Assembly (NCBI GenBank): GCA_021824055.1
Contig: JAKALV010000051.1
Coordinates: 1 to 15,470 of the forward strand
DNA from: Acidobacteriota bacterium
GTDB taxonomy: Bacteria > Acidobacteriota > Vicinamibacteria > Vicinamibacterales > SCN-69-37
Direction: 5' to 3'
Length of the DNA stretch: 15,470 nucleotides
The notes below the pieces were generated by a model, which ran no database searches, was not told the origin of the DNA, and saw only the letters and a list, made by a program, of their open reading frames with translations. The position numbers were made by a program, and so were the translations under genes. The stretch's first letter is position 1, and the number at the start of each line of letters is the position of its first letter. Of this stretch, positions 7,776 through 15,212 are shown piece by piece.

Positions 7776-9929
7776 ATGATCCGGTTCGAAGACCTCATCG
7801 AGAAAGTCAAAGCTGCCAATCCAGAGGCGGACACGGAATTGCTCCGTCGAGCTTACGTCTTCTCGGCCTACGAGCATAAGGGGCAAGTCCGGCGGTCGGG
7901 CGAGCCCTACCTGGTGCACCCGCTCGGGGTGGCCGACCTGCTGGCCGACATGCGCCTGGACCCGGTGGCCGTGGCGGCCGGGTTGCTCCACGACATCGTG
8001 GAGGACACCCCCAACACCATCGAGAAGGTCCGCGAGCTGTTCGGCGAGCAGGTGGCCCACGTCGTGGAGGGCGTCACCAAGCTGAGCACGCTGCAGTTCT
8101 CCTCCAGCGAGGAGCGCCAGGCCGAGAGCTTCCGCAAGATGCTGCTGGCGATGGTGGACGACATCCGGGTGATTCTCGTCAAGCTCGCCGATCGCCTGCA
8201 CAACATGCGGACGCTGCAGCACCTGCCCGAGGACCGGCGGCTGCGCATCGCCCAGGAGACCCGCGAGATCTACGCGCCGATCGCGCATCGCCTCGGCATG
8301 AGCAAGCTCAAGAACGAGCTGGAAGAGCTGGCGTTCCGCCACCTCGAGCCCCAGGCGTACCAGGCCCTGCGCCAGCAGGTGGAAGAAAAGCGCGCGGCCA
8401 CCGAGGGCCTCATCGAAGAGCTGCGCAGCCGGATTGCCGCCACGCTGGCCGACGCCCAGATTCCCGTCGTGTCGATCGACGGCCGCACCAAGCGCCTGTT
8501 CTCGATCTACCAGAAACTGAAGCGCCAGCGGATCGGCCTCGATCAGGTCTACGACTTCGTGGCGATGCGCATCGTGACCGAGACGGTCTCGGGCTGCTAC
8601 GCGGCGCTGGGCATCATCCACCAGACGTGGTCGCCCGTGCCGGGCCGGTTCAAGGACTTCATCGCGATGCCGCGCCCGAACGGCTACCAGTCGCTGCACA
8701 CCTCGGTCGTCAGCGAACGCGGCGTGCCGTTCGAAGTGCAGATCCGCACGGAGGAGATGCACCACATCGCGGAAGAGGGCATCGCGGCGCACTGGAAGTA
8801 CAAGGAAGGCCGCGTCGGCGCGGAGCGCGACGAGCAGTACTTCCAGTGGCTGCGCCAGCTACTCGAGATTCAACAGGAGGTGCGCGACCCGCACGAGTTC
8901 CTGCAGAACCTCCGGATCGAGCTGTATCCGGAGGACGTGTACATCTTCACGCCGAAGGGCGAGGTCAAGAGCCTGCCGGCCGGCGCCACGCCGCTCGACT
9001 TCGCCTACAGCGTGCACACCGACATCGGCCATCAATGCGTCGGCGTCCGCGTCAACGGGCGGATGGTGCCGTTACGCTCCCGCCTCAGCAACGGCGACAT
9101 CGTCGAGATCATCACGCAGAGCGGGCACACGCCGAGCCGCGACTGGCTGACGTTCGTCACCACGTCGCGCGCCCGCAACAAGATCAAGCACTTCATCCAC
9201 ACGCAGGAAAAGGTGCGGTCCGTCGATCTGGGCCGCAAGCTGTTCGAGAAGGACGTGCGCCGGTTCGGCATCGACAAGGCGCTGGTGACACCGGAGGAAC
9301 TGACCCGGATCGGCGCGGAGTACGGCGCGCCCAAGCCGGACGACCTGTACGCGGCCATCGGATACGGCAAGCTCGCGCCGCGCGCGATCCTGTCCCGCCT
9401 GGTGGGGCAGGATGCCTTGCGGGAGCCGGCCAAGGACGGCGCCATCGCCACCGTGTTCAAGAAGGTCATGGGCACGGGCGAGCAGAAGATCAAAGTGCGC
9501 GGCATCGACGACGTGATGGTGTTCCTCGCGCGCTGCTGCAATCCGATCCGCGGCGAGAAGATCGTCGGCTACATCACACGCGGCAAGGGCGTCAGCGTGC
9601 ACGCCGCGACGTGTCCCAACGTGGTGAACCTTCTGTACGCGCCGGAACGCAAGATCGACGTGGAGTGGGACTCGGGCGTGGAGACGGGCGCCTATTCCGT
9701 GCGGCTGAAGATCCGCGTGGAAGACCGCAAGGGCATCCTGGCCGACCTGAGCTCTCGCATCGCCGAGATCAACACCAACATCCGCGATATCGAAGCGACG
9801 ACCGACTCGGAGCACCACGGCTTCATCCGCATGACGGTGGAGATCAGCGACCTCAAGCACCTGCAGCAGGTGGTGAAGTCGATCAAGAAGATTGACGGTG
9901 TGCTGGATGTGGAACGGGCCGCGCGGTAA
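7776..9929 (+). CDS. rel: Bifunctional (p)ppGpp synthetase/hydrolase, RelA/SpoT family
   Basis: Makes (p)ppGpp from ATP and GDP/GTP on amino-acid starvation and degrades it to GDP/GTP and PPi. 717 residues with the full long-RSH architecture. The HD hydrolase (about 20-190) has H34, H48, the H72-D73 pair in LLHDIVEDT and D139 in KLADRLHN, all consistent with an active hydrolase. The synthetase (about 235-345) has YDFVAMRI and GYQSLHT, with RFKD at 291-294; RxKD is the motif of bifunctional enzymes, against ExDD in RelA-only synthetases. Then come a TGS domain (about 385-447, YIFTPKGEVKSLPAGATPLD), a helical region, a Cys-containing region (RCCNPIRGEKIVGYI) and a C-terminal ACT domain (about 642-717). 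It is probably the only long RSH of the genome (inference). No clear Shine-Dalgarno precedes the ATG; the 19-bp inverted repeat lies just upstream. Its stop is 17 bases from the facing ridA stop, with no terminator visible between them. Confidence 0.95.
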   Translation: MIRFEDLIEKVKAANPEADTELLRRAYVFSAYEHKGQVRRSGEPYLVHPLGVADLLADMRLDPVAVAAGLLHDIVEDTPNTIEKVRELFGEQVAHVVEGVTKLSTLQFSSSEERQAESFRKMLLAMVDDIRVILVKLADRLHNMRTLQHLPEDRRLRIAQETREIYAPIAHRLGMSKLKNELEELAFRHLEPQAYQALRQQVEEKRAATEGLIEELRSRIAATLADAQIPVVSIDGRTKRLFSIYQKLKRQRIGLDQVYDFVAMRIVTETVSGCYAALGIIHQTWSPVPGRFKDFIAMPRPNGYQSLHTSVVSERGVPFEVQIRTEEMHHIAEEGIAAHWKYKEGRVGAERDEQYFQWLRQLLEIQQEVRDPHEFLQNLRIELYPEDVYIFTPKGEVKSLPAGATPLDFAYSVHTDIGHQCVGVRVNGRMVPLRSRLSNGDIVEIITQSGHTPSRDWLTFVTTSRARNKIKHFIHTQEKVRSVDLGRKLFEKDVRRFGIDKALVTPEELTRIGAEYGAPKPDDLYAAIGYGKLAPRAILSRLVGQDALREPAKDGAIATVFKKVMGTGEQKIKVRGIDDVMVFLARCCNPIRGEKIVGYITRGKGVSVHAATCPNVVNLLYAPERKIDVEWDSGVETGAYSVRLKIRVEDRKGILADLSSRIAEINTNIRDIEATTDSEHHGFIRMTVEISDLKHLQQVVKSIKKIDGVLDVERAAR

Positions 9930-9946
9930 GGCCGGCTACTTGTGCG

Positions 9947-10327
9947 CTACTTCAAATACGCGACGAGGTCGATTTCCACTTTCACGTCGCGTGGGAGGCG
10001 CGCGGCCTGAATGGTGGCCCGCGCCGGGGCCGGCGAGGGGAAATACGTGCCGTACACGTCGTTCATCGCGGCGAAGTCGGCCATGTCCGCCAGGTAGACG
10101 TTGGTCTTGACCACGCGGTCGAAGCCGATGCCTGCCGCCGCCAGAATAGCGGCGAGGTTCTTGAATACGCGGTGGGTCTGTTCGACGATGCCGCCGCTCA
10201 CCAACTGACCCGTCGCCGGATCAAGCGGGATCTGACCGGACGCAAACAGGAAATCTCCAGCCGTGATGGCCTGGCTGTACGGCCCAATGGCGGCCGGGGC
10301 GTCTGGGGTCGTAAGTGCTTCGCGCAC
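9947..10327 (-). CDS. ridA: RidA family enamine/imine deaminase
   Basis: Hydrolyses reactive enamine/imine intermediates (such as 2-aminoacrylate) released by PLP enzymes, protecting other enzymes in the cytoplasm. 126 residues, the usual RidA length. Visible family features: IGPYSQAI near the N-terminus, FASGQIPLDPATG, TNVYLADMADFAAMNDVY, and the C-terminal block PARATIQAARLPRDVKVEID with the substrate-binding arginine R103 and E118. The start is GTG at 10327, 6 bases after the rpmB stop; an AGGT at the rpmB end is the likely ribosome site, so it is co-transcribed with and probably coupled to rpmB. Family assignment is firm; the exact physiological substrate is not visible. Confidence 0.92.
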   Translation of the reverse strand: MREALTTPDAPAAIGPYSQAITAGDFLFASGQIPLDPATGQLVSGGIVEQTHRVFKNLAAILAAAGIGFDRVVKTNVYLADMADFAAMNDVYGTYFPSPAPARATIQAARLPRDVKVEIDLVAYLK

Positions 10328-10333
10328 AATGAC

Positions 10334-10525
10334 CTAAGCGGCTTTGGTGACTTTGTTCGAGCGGATGCACCGGGTGCAGACGCGCACGCGCTTCACCGCG
10401 CCGTTGACCACGGCCTTCACGCGCTGCAGGTTCACTTCGAACCGCCGGTTGCTCACGTTGTTCGAGTGGCTGATGATCCGGCCGTATCCAGGGGTCTTGC
10501 CACAGATTTCACAGGTCTTTGCCAT
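10334..10525 (-). CDS. rpmB: 50S ribosomal protein L28, zinc-binding (C+) form
   Basis: Small structural protein of the large ribosomal subunit. 63 residues, starting MAKTCEICGK, with the L28 core SHSNNVSNRRFEVNLQ and the end VCTRCIRSNKV. Two CxxC pairs (C5/C8 and C50/C53) form a zinc ribbon, so this is the C+ type. In many bacteria such genes have zinc-free paralogues used under zinc starvation; none is in this window. It is first in a two-gene unit with ridA. An extended -10 promoter lies upstream; the ribosome site is weak (GAGA region). Confidence 0.95.
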   Translation of the reverse strand: MAKTCEICGKTPGYGRIISHSNNVSNRRFEVNLQRVKAVVNGAVKRVRVCTRCIRSNKVTKAA

Positions 10526-10578
10526 GATCTCGTCTCAAGCTGCTTGGAGGGACCGTAATCGGCCCAGAGAAACGCCCC

Positions 10579-10587
10579 AGTATACCA
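10579..10587 (-). promoter_or_regulatory. Extended -10 promoter for rpmB-ridA
   Basis: On the minus strand the sequence reads TGGTATACT: a TGn extension directly followed by TATACT (5 of 6 matches to TATAAT). The best -35 at 17 bases (TTCTAC) is poor, which fits an extended -10 promoter. The predicted start near 10572 gives a leader of about 46 bases before the rpmB ATG. Confidence 0.6.
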
Positions 10588-10723
10588 ACAGAACGGCAAA
10601 GGTAGAACCAAAGCGCACCAGCCGGACGTCTAAGGACGCATAACCAAGCAGCACTGGGGTGGAATTACCCGGGAGTCGGAAGGAAAGGACACTTTTCGGC
10701 CCTTGGATGAGTCACACCAACGC

Positions 10724-10752
10724 TTTACAGGGAGCTTCTAAGCTGGTAAGAT
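10724..10752 (+). promoter_or_regulatory. Sigma-70 promoter of the dksA-like gene
   Basis: TTTACA (10724-10729, 5 of 6 to consensus) and TAAGAT (10747-10752, 4 of 6, with a TGG extension) are separated by exactly 17 bases. The spacer contains a small palindrome, AGCTT-CT-AAGCT (10733-10744), that could be an operator. The predicted start near 10759 lies inside the adjoining sigma-54 match. Confidence 0.6.
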
Positions 10753-10753
10753 T

Positions 10754-10769
10754 TGGCACTTTTATTGCT
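10754..10769 (+). promoter_or_regulatory. Candidate sigma-54 (RpoN) promoter of the dksA-like gene
   Basis: TGGCAC, five bases, TTGCT: an exact fit to the -24/-12 core TGGCAC-N5-TTGCW with the required 10 bases between GG and GC. The predicted start near 10780 gives a leader of about 54 bases to the ATG at 10834. It directly follows the sigma-70 -10 box, so binding of the two polymerases would be mutually exclusive. No enhancer-binding site was recognised upstream. Confidence 0.6.
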
Positions 10770-10833
10770 TAGCCATTAGCCGACGGACATTGTAATGAAG
10801 CGGACGGCTGTAGAGAAGGAAGGGAGAGCAACA

Positions 10834-11280
10834 ATGGGCACCCGCACAAAGAAGGCGCAAGCGCCGCGTGGTCGCTACGACGAACTGAAGGACATCCTGG
10901 AGGGCCGGCGCCGGGAATTGCTGGCCGAAGTCCGGGAGAAGATGCGGGACGTCCGGGCCGAGAATGCGGAAGAGGCCAAGGGCGTGCTGGATGCCGCGGA
11001 GACGTCCGAGGCGGATATTCAGGACGACATCGAATTTGCGCTCATCCAGATGAAGACCGAGACCCTCAAGAAGATCGAGGACGCGTTGAAACGCCTGGAC
11101 GAGGGAACCTACGGCAACTGCTTTGAATGCGGAGACGAAATCTCCGAACGCCGTCTGCGCGCGCTGCCGTTCGCGGCGCGTTGCAAGGATTGCGAGGAAG
11201 CGCGCGAAGTGGCCGTCCAGCGCGAGCGGCAACTGGCCCAACGGCGATCCGCCGCGGGCTTCATGCTCGACGTCAACTAA
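10834..11280 (+). CDS. DksA/TraR family zinc-finger RNA polymerase-binding protein
   Basis: Probable transcription factor that enters the secondary channel of RNA polymerase. 148 residues: basic N-terminal tail, two-helix coiled coil (about 13-90) and a C4 zinc finger with C96, C99, C117 and C120 (CFECG...CKDC), then a C-terminal helix. It aligns without gaps to E. coli DksA (offset 18) from the tip to the finger. At the tip, D71/D74/A76 of E. coli correspond to D53/E56/S58 here. Of the remembered ppGpp contacts L95, K98, R129 and K139, only K98 is kept (K80). It is therefore DksA-like and not safely a DksA orthologue. The ATG at 10834 was chosen for AGGGAG (10821-10826) 7 bases upstream; an in-frame ATG at 10795 would add 13 residues but has no ribosome site. 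A terminator follows. Confidence 0.88.
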   Translation: MGTRTKKAQAPRGRYDELKDILEGRRRELLAEVREKMRDVRAENAEEAKGVLDAAETSEADIQDDIEFALIQMKTETLKKIEDALKRLDEGTYGNCFECGDEISERRLRALPFAARCKDCEEAREVAVQRERQLAQRRSAAGFMLDVN

Positions 11281-11312
11281 GCCGGACCGCGGCGTCCAGA
11301 ACGACTGATCGA

Positions 11313-11349
11313 CAACAGGCCCCGCCGGAAGCGGGGCCTGTTGCTTTTT
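11313..11349 (+). terminator. Intrinsic terminator between the dksA-like gene and lon
   Basis: A perfect 13-bp stem, CAACAGGCCCCGC (11313-11325) with GCGGGGCCTGTTG (11331-11343), a 5-base loop and then CTTTTTG. It is the most canonical intrinsic terminator of the window. It starts 32 bases after the dksA-like stop and ends 25 bases before the lon ATG, so it occupies the place where a lon leader would be. Confidence 0.92.
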
Positions 11350-11374
11350 GTGGCATTCTTCGCCTGACTCCACC

Positions 11375-13756
11375 ATGAGTGACGAGCGTCCTTACATCGT
11401 GCCCCCGGAATTGCCCGTGTTGCCGCTGCGCGACACCGTGCTCTTCCCCAATTCCTTCATGCCACTCGCGGTGGCGCGGGCAAGCTCCGTCACGCTGATC
11501 GACGAGGCGATCGCGTCGAACTCGCCGGTCGGCGTGTTCGCGCAGATCGATGCCGCGACCGAGGAGCCGGGCCAGGCGGATCTCTATCCGATCGGCACCC
11601 TGACGCACATTCACAAGATGTTCAAACTGCCGGACGGCAGCCTGCGCCTGATCGTCCAGGGCCTGGCGCGGATCCGGCTGGATCGCCTGGTCTCGACGCA
11701 GCCGTTCCTGCGGGCCGCCGTGACCGAAGCGCCGACGGCCGTTCGCCCGGACGACGCCGTCGAGGTGGACGCGCTCCAGCGCAATGTCCGCACGACGTTC
11801 CAGCAGGTCGTGCAACTCTCGCCCGTGCTGTCGGACGATCTCACCGGGCTGTCCTCGAACATCAGCGATCCGGGACGCCTGGCCGACTTCATCGCATCCA
11901 GCCTCAACACGCTGGCGACGTCGGTGAAGCAGGAAATCCTCGGAACCCTGGACGTGCACAGCCGCCTCGAGAACCTGCATCGTCTGTTGATCAAGGAACT
12001 CGAGGTGCTCGAGATCGGGTCCAAGATCCAGTCGCAGGTGCAGTCGGAAGTCGGCAAGAACCAGCGCGAGTACTTCCTGCGCGAACAGCTCAAGGCGATT
12101 CAGAAGGAACTCGGCGACACCGACGACGACACCCGGGAACTTGATGAGCTCCGTGAAAAAATCGACGCCGCCGGCATGCCCGACGACGTGAAGAAGGAGG
12201 CCGTGCGCGAGCTCGATCGCCTGGAGCGCATGCCGCCGGCCGCGGCTGAGTACACCGTGTCGCGCACGTACATCGACTGGCTGGTGACGCTCCCATGGTC
12301 GAAGCGCAGCGAGGAAACGATCGACCTCGTTCGGACCCAGCAGGTCCTCGACGCCGACCACTCCGGGCTCGAAAAGGCCAAGGACCGCATTCTCGAATAT
12401 CTCGCCGTGCGCAAGTTGAACCCCAGCGTGAAGGGGCCGATCCTGTGTTTCGTCGGACCGCCCGGCGTGGGCAAGACGTCGCTGGCGCGTTCGATCGCGA
12501 CCTCGATGGGACGCGAGTTCGTGCGGGTGTCGCTCGGCGGCATGCGGGACGAGGCCGAGATCCGCGGCCACCGCCGGACCTACGTGGGTTCGCTGCCCGG
12601 ACAGATCATCCAGGGGCTTCGCCGCGCCGGGGCGCGTAATCCCGTCTTCATCCTCGACGAGATCGACAAGCTCGGCACCGACTTCCGCGGCGATCCTGCG
12701 TCCGCGCTCCTCGAGGTCCTCGACCCGGAACAGAATCACACGTTCCGCGATCACTACCTCGACGTGCCGTTCGATCTGTCGGAGGTGCTCTTCATCACCA
12801 CCGCCAACGTGCTCGACACGATGCCGCCGGCCCTTCGCGACCGCATGGAAGTGCTGGAACTGCCCGGCTACACCGAGGAAGAGAAGGTGCGCATCGCGCG
12901 CGAGCACCTGATTGAAAAGCAGGTCACGAACCATGGACTGACCGGCGAGGCGGTCGTCTTTTCCGATGCGGCGCTCTCGGCCGTGATTCGCGGCTACACG
13001 CGCGAAGCCGGCGTCCGGAATTTGGAGCGGGAGATTGGCGCCATCTGCCGCAAGGTCGCCCGGAGGCATGCGGAGGGTCAGCGTGACCCGCTGACGATCA
13101 CGCCGCAGGTCGTGATCGACCTGCTCGGGGCGCCGAATTACCTCGACGAAGATCTCGCGGATCGCACGCGCCAGCCGGGCGTGGCGATCGGACTCGCGTG
13201 GACGCCCGCCGGCGGCGAGGTGCTGTTTGTCGAGGCGTCGCGCATGCCGGGCACGGGACAGCTCACGCTGACCGGCCAGTTGGGCGATGTGATGAAAGAG
13301 TCGGCGCGCGCGGCCCTGTCGTGGATCCGCGCCCATGCCGCCGCATACGACATCGATTCGCAGTTCTTCCGCGACTCGGAAATCCATCTCCACGTGCCGT
13401 CTGGCGCCATTCCCAAGGATGGTCCGTCGGCCGGCATCACGATGGTCGTGGCTTTGACGTCGGCGCTGTCCGGCCGGCCGGTGCGGGGCGACATCGCGAT
13501 GACGGGCGAGATTACGCTGTCAGGTCGCGTGCTGCCCGTCGGCGGCATCAAGGAAAAAGTACTGGCGGCGCGCCGTCACGGCATTCGTGAAGTCATCCTG
13601 CCGAGGCAGAACGAGAAGCACGTGGTCGAAGACCTGACCGACGAGGTGCGCCGCGGCCTGACCGTGCACTACGTGGCGGAGATGGACGAAGTGCTCGCGC
13701 TGGCGCTCACGCCGATGAGCGCGAGCCCGAACACCGTCTTCATGTCGCGGACCTGA
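11375..13756 (+). CDS. lon: ATP-dependent protease La (Lon)
   Basis: Homo-hexameric cytoplasmic AAA+ serine protease that degrades misfolded and short-lived regulatory proteins. 793 residues, close to E. coli Lon in length. N-terminal LON substrate domain (about 10-200, starting LPVLPLRDTVLFPNSFMPL), a coiled-coil linker (EYFLREQLKAIQKELG), the AAA+ module with Walker A GPPGVGKTS (K367) and Walker B FILDEIDK (D428, E429), and the protease domain with the Ser-Lys dyad S685 in PKDGPSAG and K728 in GGIKEKV, spaced 43 residues apart as in E. coli. The ATG at 11375 (MSDERPYIVPPEL) is chosen; a TTG at 11348 is in frame but falls in the terminator. No clear ribosome site precedes it. The last 88 bases overlap, on the opposite strand, the end of the NUDIX gene, so the C-terminal tail after DEVLALALTP is shared coding DNA. 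Confidence 0.96.
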   Translation: MSDERPYIVPPELPVLPLRDTVLFPNSFMPLAVARASSVTLIDEAIASNSPVGVFAQIDAATEEPGQADLYPIGTLTHIHKMFKLPDGSLRLIVQGLARIRLDRLVSTQPFLRAAVTEAPTAVRPDDAVEVDALQRNVRTTFQQVVQLSPVLSDDLTGLSSNISDPGRLADFIASSLNTLATSVKQEILGTLDVHSRLENLHRLLIKELEVLEIGSKIQSQVQSEVGKNQREYFLREQLKAIQKELGDTDDDTRELDELREKIDAAGMPDDVKKEAVRELDRLERMPPAAAEYTVSRTYIDWLVTLPWSKRSEETIDLVRTQQVLDADHSGLEKAKDRILEYLAVRKLNPSVKGPILCFVGPPGVGKTSLARSIATSMGREFVRVSLGGMRDEAEIRGHRRTYVGSLPGQIIQGLRRAGARNPVFILDEIDKLGTDFRGDPASALLEVLDPEQNHTFRDHYLDVPFDLSEVLFITTANVLDTMPPALRDRMEVLELPGYTEEEKVRIAREHLIEKQVTNHGLTGEAVVFSDAALSAVIRGYTREAGVRNLEREIGAICRKVARRHAEGQRDPLTITPQVVIDLLGAPNYLDEDLADRTRQPGVAIGLAWTPAGGEVLFVEASRMPGTGQLTLTGQLGDVMKESARAALSWIRAHAAAYDIDSQFFRDSEIHLHVPSGAIPKDGPSAGITMVVALTSALSGRPVRGDIAMTGEITLSGRVLPVGGIKEKVLAARRHGIREVILPRQNEKHVVEDLTDEVRRGLTVHYVAEMDEVLALALTPMSASPNTVFMSRT

Positions 13757-14244
13757 CCCGACGCGATGAGCGCGCGCGCCTCGTCGAGCGTGAACGTGCG
13801 CGGCTCGATCTGCTCGTCGTCGTCACGATGCGCCGTGCCCGTCGGCGGGCAGAGATCCTCGCACCGGTAGAACGTCATCAGTTCATCGCAGAAGCCGGGG
13901 GTGGGATACCACGCGCCAAGACGCGTGACCCGGCCCGGCGCCAGGTCGATCTCTTCTTCGCATTCCCGGCGCGCGCCCTCGGCCGGGTCCTCGCCCTCAT
14001 CCAGCGTGCCGGCCGGCAGTTCCCAGATCCACTCGTTGATGACGTGACGGTACTGCCTGATCAACACGACTTCGCGCGCGGACGGCTGGGGAATCAGCAC
14101 GACCGAGCCTCGATGCCGGACGATCTCCATGGTGGTGACCAGGCCGTCCGGAAGCCGGATCTCCTCGCGCTCGAGACGCAACACCCGGCCGGTGAAGAGT
14201 GTTTCGCGGGTCAATACGGCGGGGCGGTTCGCGGGATCTACCAT
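13669..14244 (-). CDS. NUDIX hydrolase, ADP-ribose pyrophosphatase-like
   Basis: Likely cleaves ADP-ribose or a related nucleoside diphosphate-X compound. 191 residues from the ATG at 14244. The NUDIX box runs from G79 through E85 to R93-E94 and E97-E98 (GTLDEGEDPAEGARRECEEE), so the metal-binding glutamates are intact. The glycine expected near the end of the box is D100. YPTPGFCDE follows, with P116 15 residues past the box and a PGF motif as in ADP-ribose pyrophosphatases. The N-terminus (TLFTGRVLRLEREEIRLPDG) also fits that group. The rluD stop TGA shares its A with this ATG (TGATG), and GAGG lies 5 bases upstream; an ATG 3 bases earlier is possible but has only 2 bases of spacing. The C-terminal 28 residues or so are encoded opposite the end of lon. 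Confidence 0.85.
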   Translation of the reverse strand: MVDPANRPAVLTRETLFTGRVLRLEREEIRLPDGLVTTMEIVRHRGSVVLIPQPSAREVVLIRQYRHVINEWIWELPAGTLDEGEDPAEGARRECEEEIDLAPGRVTRLGAWYPTPGFCDELMTFYRCEDLCPPTGTAHRDDDEQIEPRTFTLDEARALIASGQVRDMKTVFGLALIGVSASASTSSISAT

Positions 14245-15212
14245 CATGTCCTCGGGTGGGTGTCCGGAGCGCGCACCGCGGCGAGCACCGTCGTCAGATC
14301 CTCCGGCATCGGGGCCTCGAAGGTCACGGGCATGCCGGTTCGCGGATGCGTGAAGGTCAGTCGCCACGCGTGCAGAAAGGGCCGCGTCAATTGAGACACC
14401 GCGCGCAGGTGCGCGGGCGGGTGGCGTCGAATGCCGCCGTAGGTGTCATCGCCGACGATGGCGTGGCCGGCCTCACTGAGATGAACGCGAATCTGGTGCG
14501 TGCGTCCCGTGCCGATGCGGACAGTGGCCAACGTGACGCCGCGCAGCGCTTCAGCGTCAACAATCGTGGTGATCGCCGCCCGCGTCCGTGATCCGCGGCT
14601 CGACATCTTCGTGCGATGACGCGGATCCCGGCCGATCGCCGTGTCCATCGTCTGCCCGGGTTTCACGGCGCCCCAGACCAGCGCCAGGTAGTCCTTCGTG
14701 ACCTGCCGATCGTGAAACTGCTGCGCGAGCGCGCGATGCGCCGCGTCGTGCTTGGCCACGACGATCACGCCCGATGTGCCCTTGTCGAGCCGGTGCACAA
14801 TGCCGGGACGATCGTCGCCGCCGGCGCCGCTCAGCCCGCGCACGTGATGGAGCAGCGCATTGACGAGCGTTCCGGCCGCATGGCCGACGGCCGGATGCAC
14901 GACCATGCCCGCAGGCTTGTTGATCACCACCACGTCGTCATCGTTGTACAGGATGCCGATCGGTAGATCCTCAGCCGCCGGCACCATCGGCGCCGGTGGC
15001 GGCACGGTGACGCTGATGAGGTCGCCGGCGTTCACGCGGTGGCCCGGTTTGACCGGCGGCGTGCGGCCGGTCACCGTGACGTGGCCCTCGTGAATCAGCC
15101 GCTGGATCTGCGAACGCGACAGGTCCGGCAGCTCACGCGTGAGCAGGTGGTCGAGACGTGCCTGGTCGTCGCCCCCGGCGACGGTCAGCGCGCGCGTGCC
15201 CGGAATCGCCAC
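14244..15212 (-). CDS. rluD: RluD-family large-subunit rRNA pseudouridine synthase
   Basis: Converts specific uridines to pseudouridine in RNA, for RluD in helix 69 of 23S rRNA. 322 residues: an N-terminal S4 RNA-binding domain (about 17-70, RLDHLLTRELPDLSRSQIQR) and the RluA/C/D catalytic domain with INKPAGMVVHP (97-107) and GIVHRLDKGTSG (137-148), where D143 is the catalytic aspartate; further on are KDYLALVWG and GRTHQIRVH. RluD rather than RluC is favoured by the overall pattern but is not certain. The start is GTG at 15212, the only start in frame before the S4 domain; it lies inside the end of lgt (28-base overlap) without a clear ribosome site, suggesting coupling. It ends in a TGATG junction with the NUDIX gene. 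Confidence 0.9.
   Translation of the reverse strand: MAIPGTRALTVAGGDDQARLDHLLTRELPDLSRSQIQRLIHEGHVTVTGRTPPVKPGHRVNAGDLISVTVPPPAPMVPAAEDLPIGILYNDDDVVVINKPAGMVVHPAVGHAAGTLVNALLHHVRGLSGAGGDDRPGIVHRLDKGTSGVIVVAKHDAAHRALAQQFHDRQVTKDYLALVWGAVKPGQTMDTAIGRDPRHRTKMSSRGSRTRAAITTIVDAEALRGVTLATVRIGTGRTHQIRVHLSEAGHAIVGDDTYGGIRRHPPAHLRAVSQLTRPFLHAWRLTFTHPRTGMPVTFEAPMPEDLTTVLAAVRAPDTHPRT

Noticed and set aside
7630..7776. Longer start for the TPR lipoprotein at 7776
   Set aside because: It would place 49 residues before a clear signal peptide and lipobox, run through the 19-bp inverted repeat, and overlap the rel start.
10344..10643. Plus-strand open frame over rpmB and its promoter
   Set aside because: Antisense shadow of a confidently identified ribosomal protein gene; no ribosome site or recognisable domain.
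11273..13393. 706-codon open frame on the minus strand opposite lon
   Set aside because: Same reasoning: shadow composition, no domain, and it lies wholly over conserved Lon coding sequence and a terminator.
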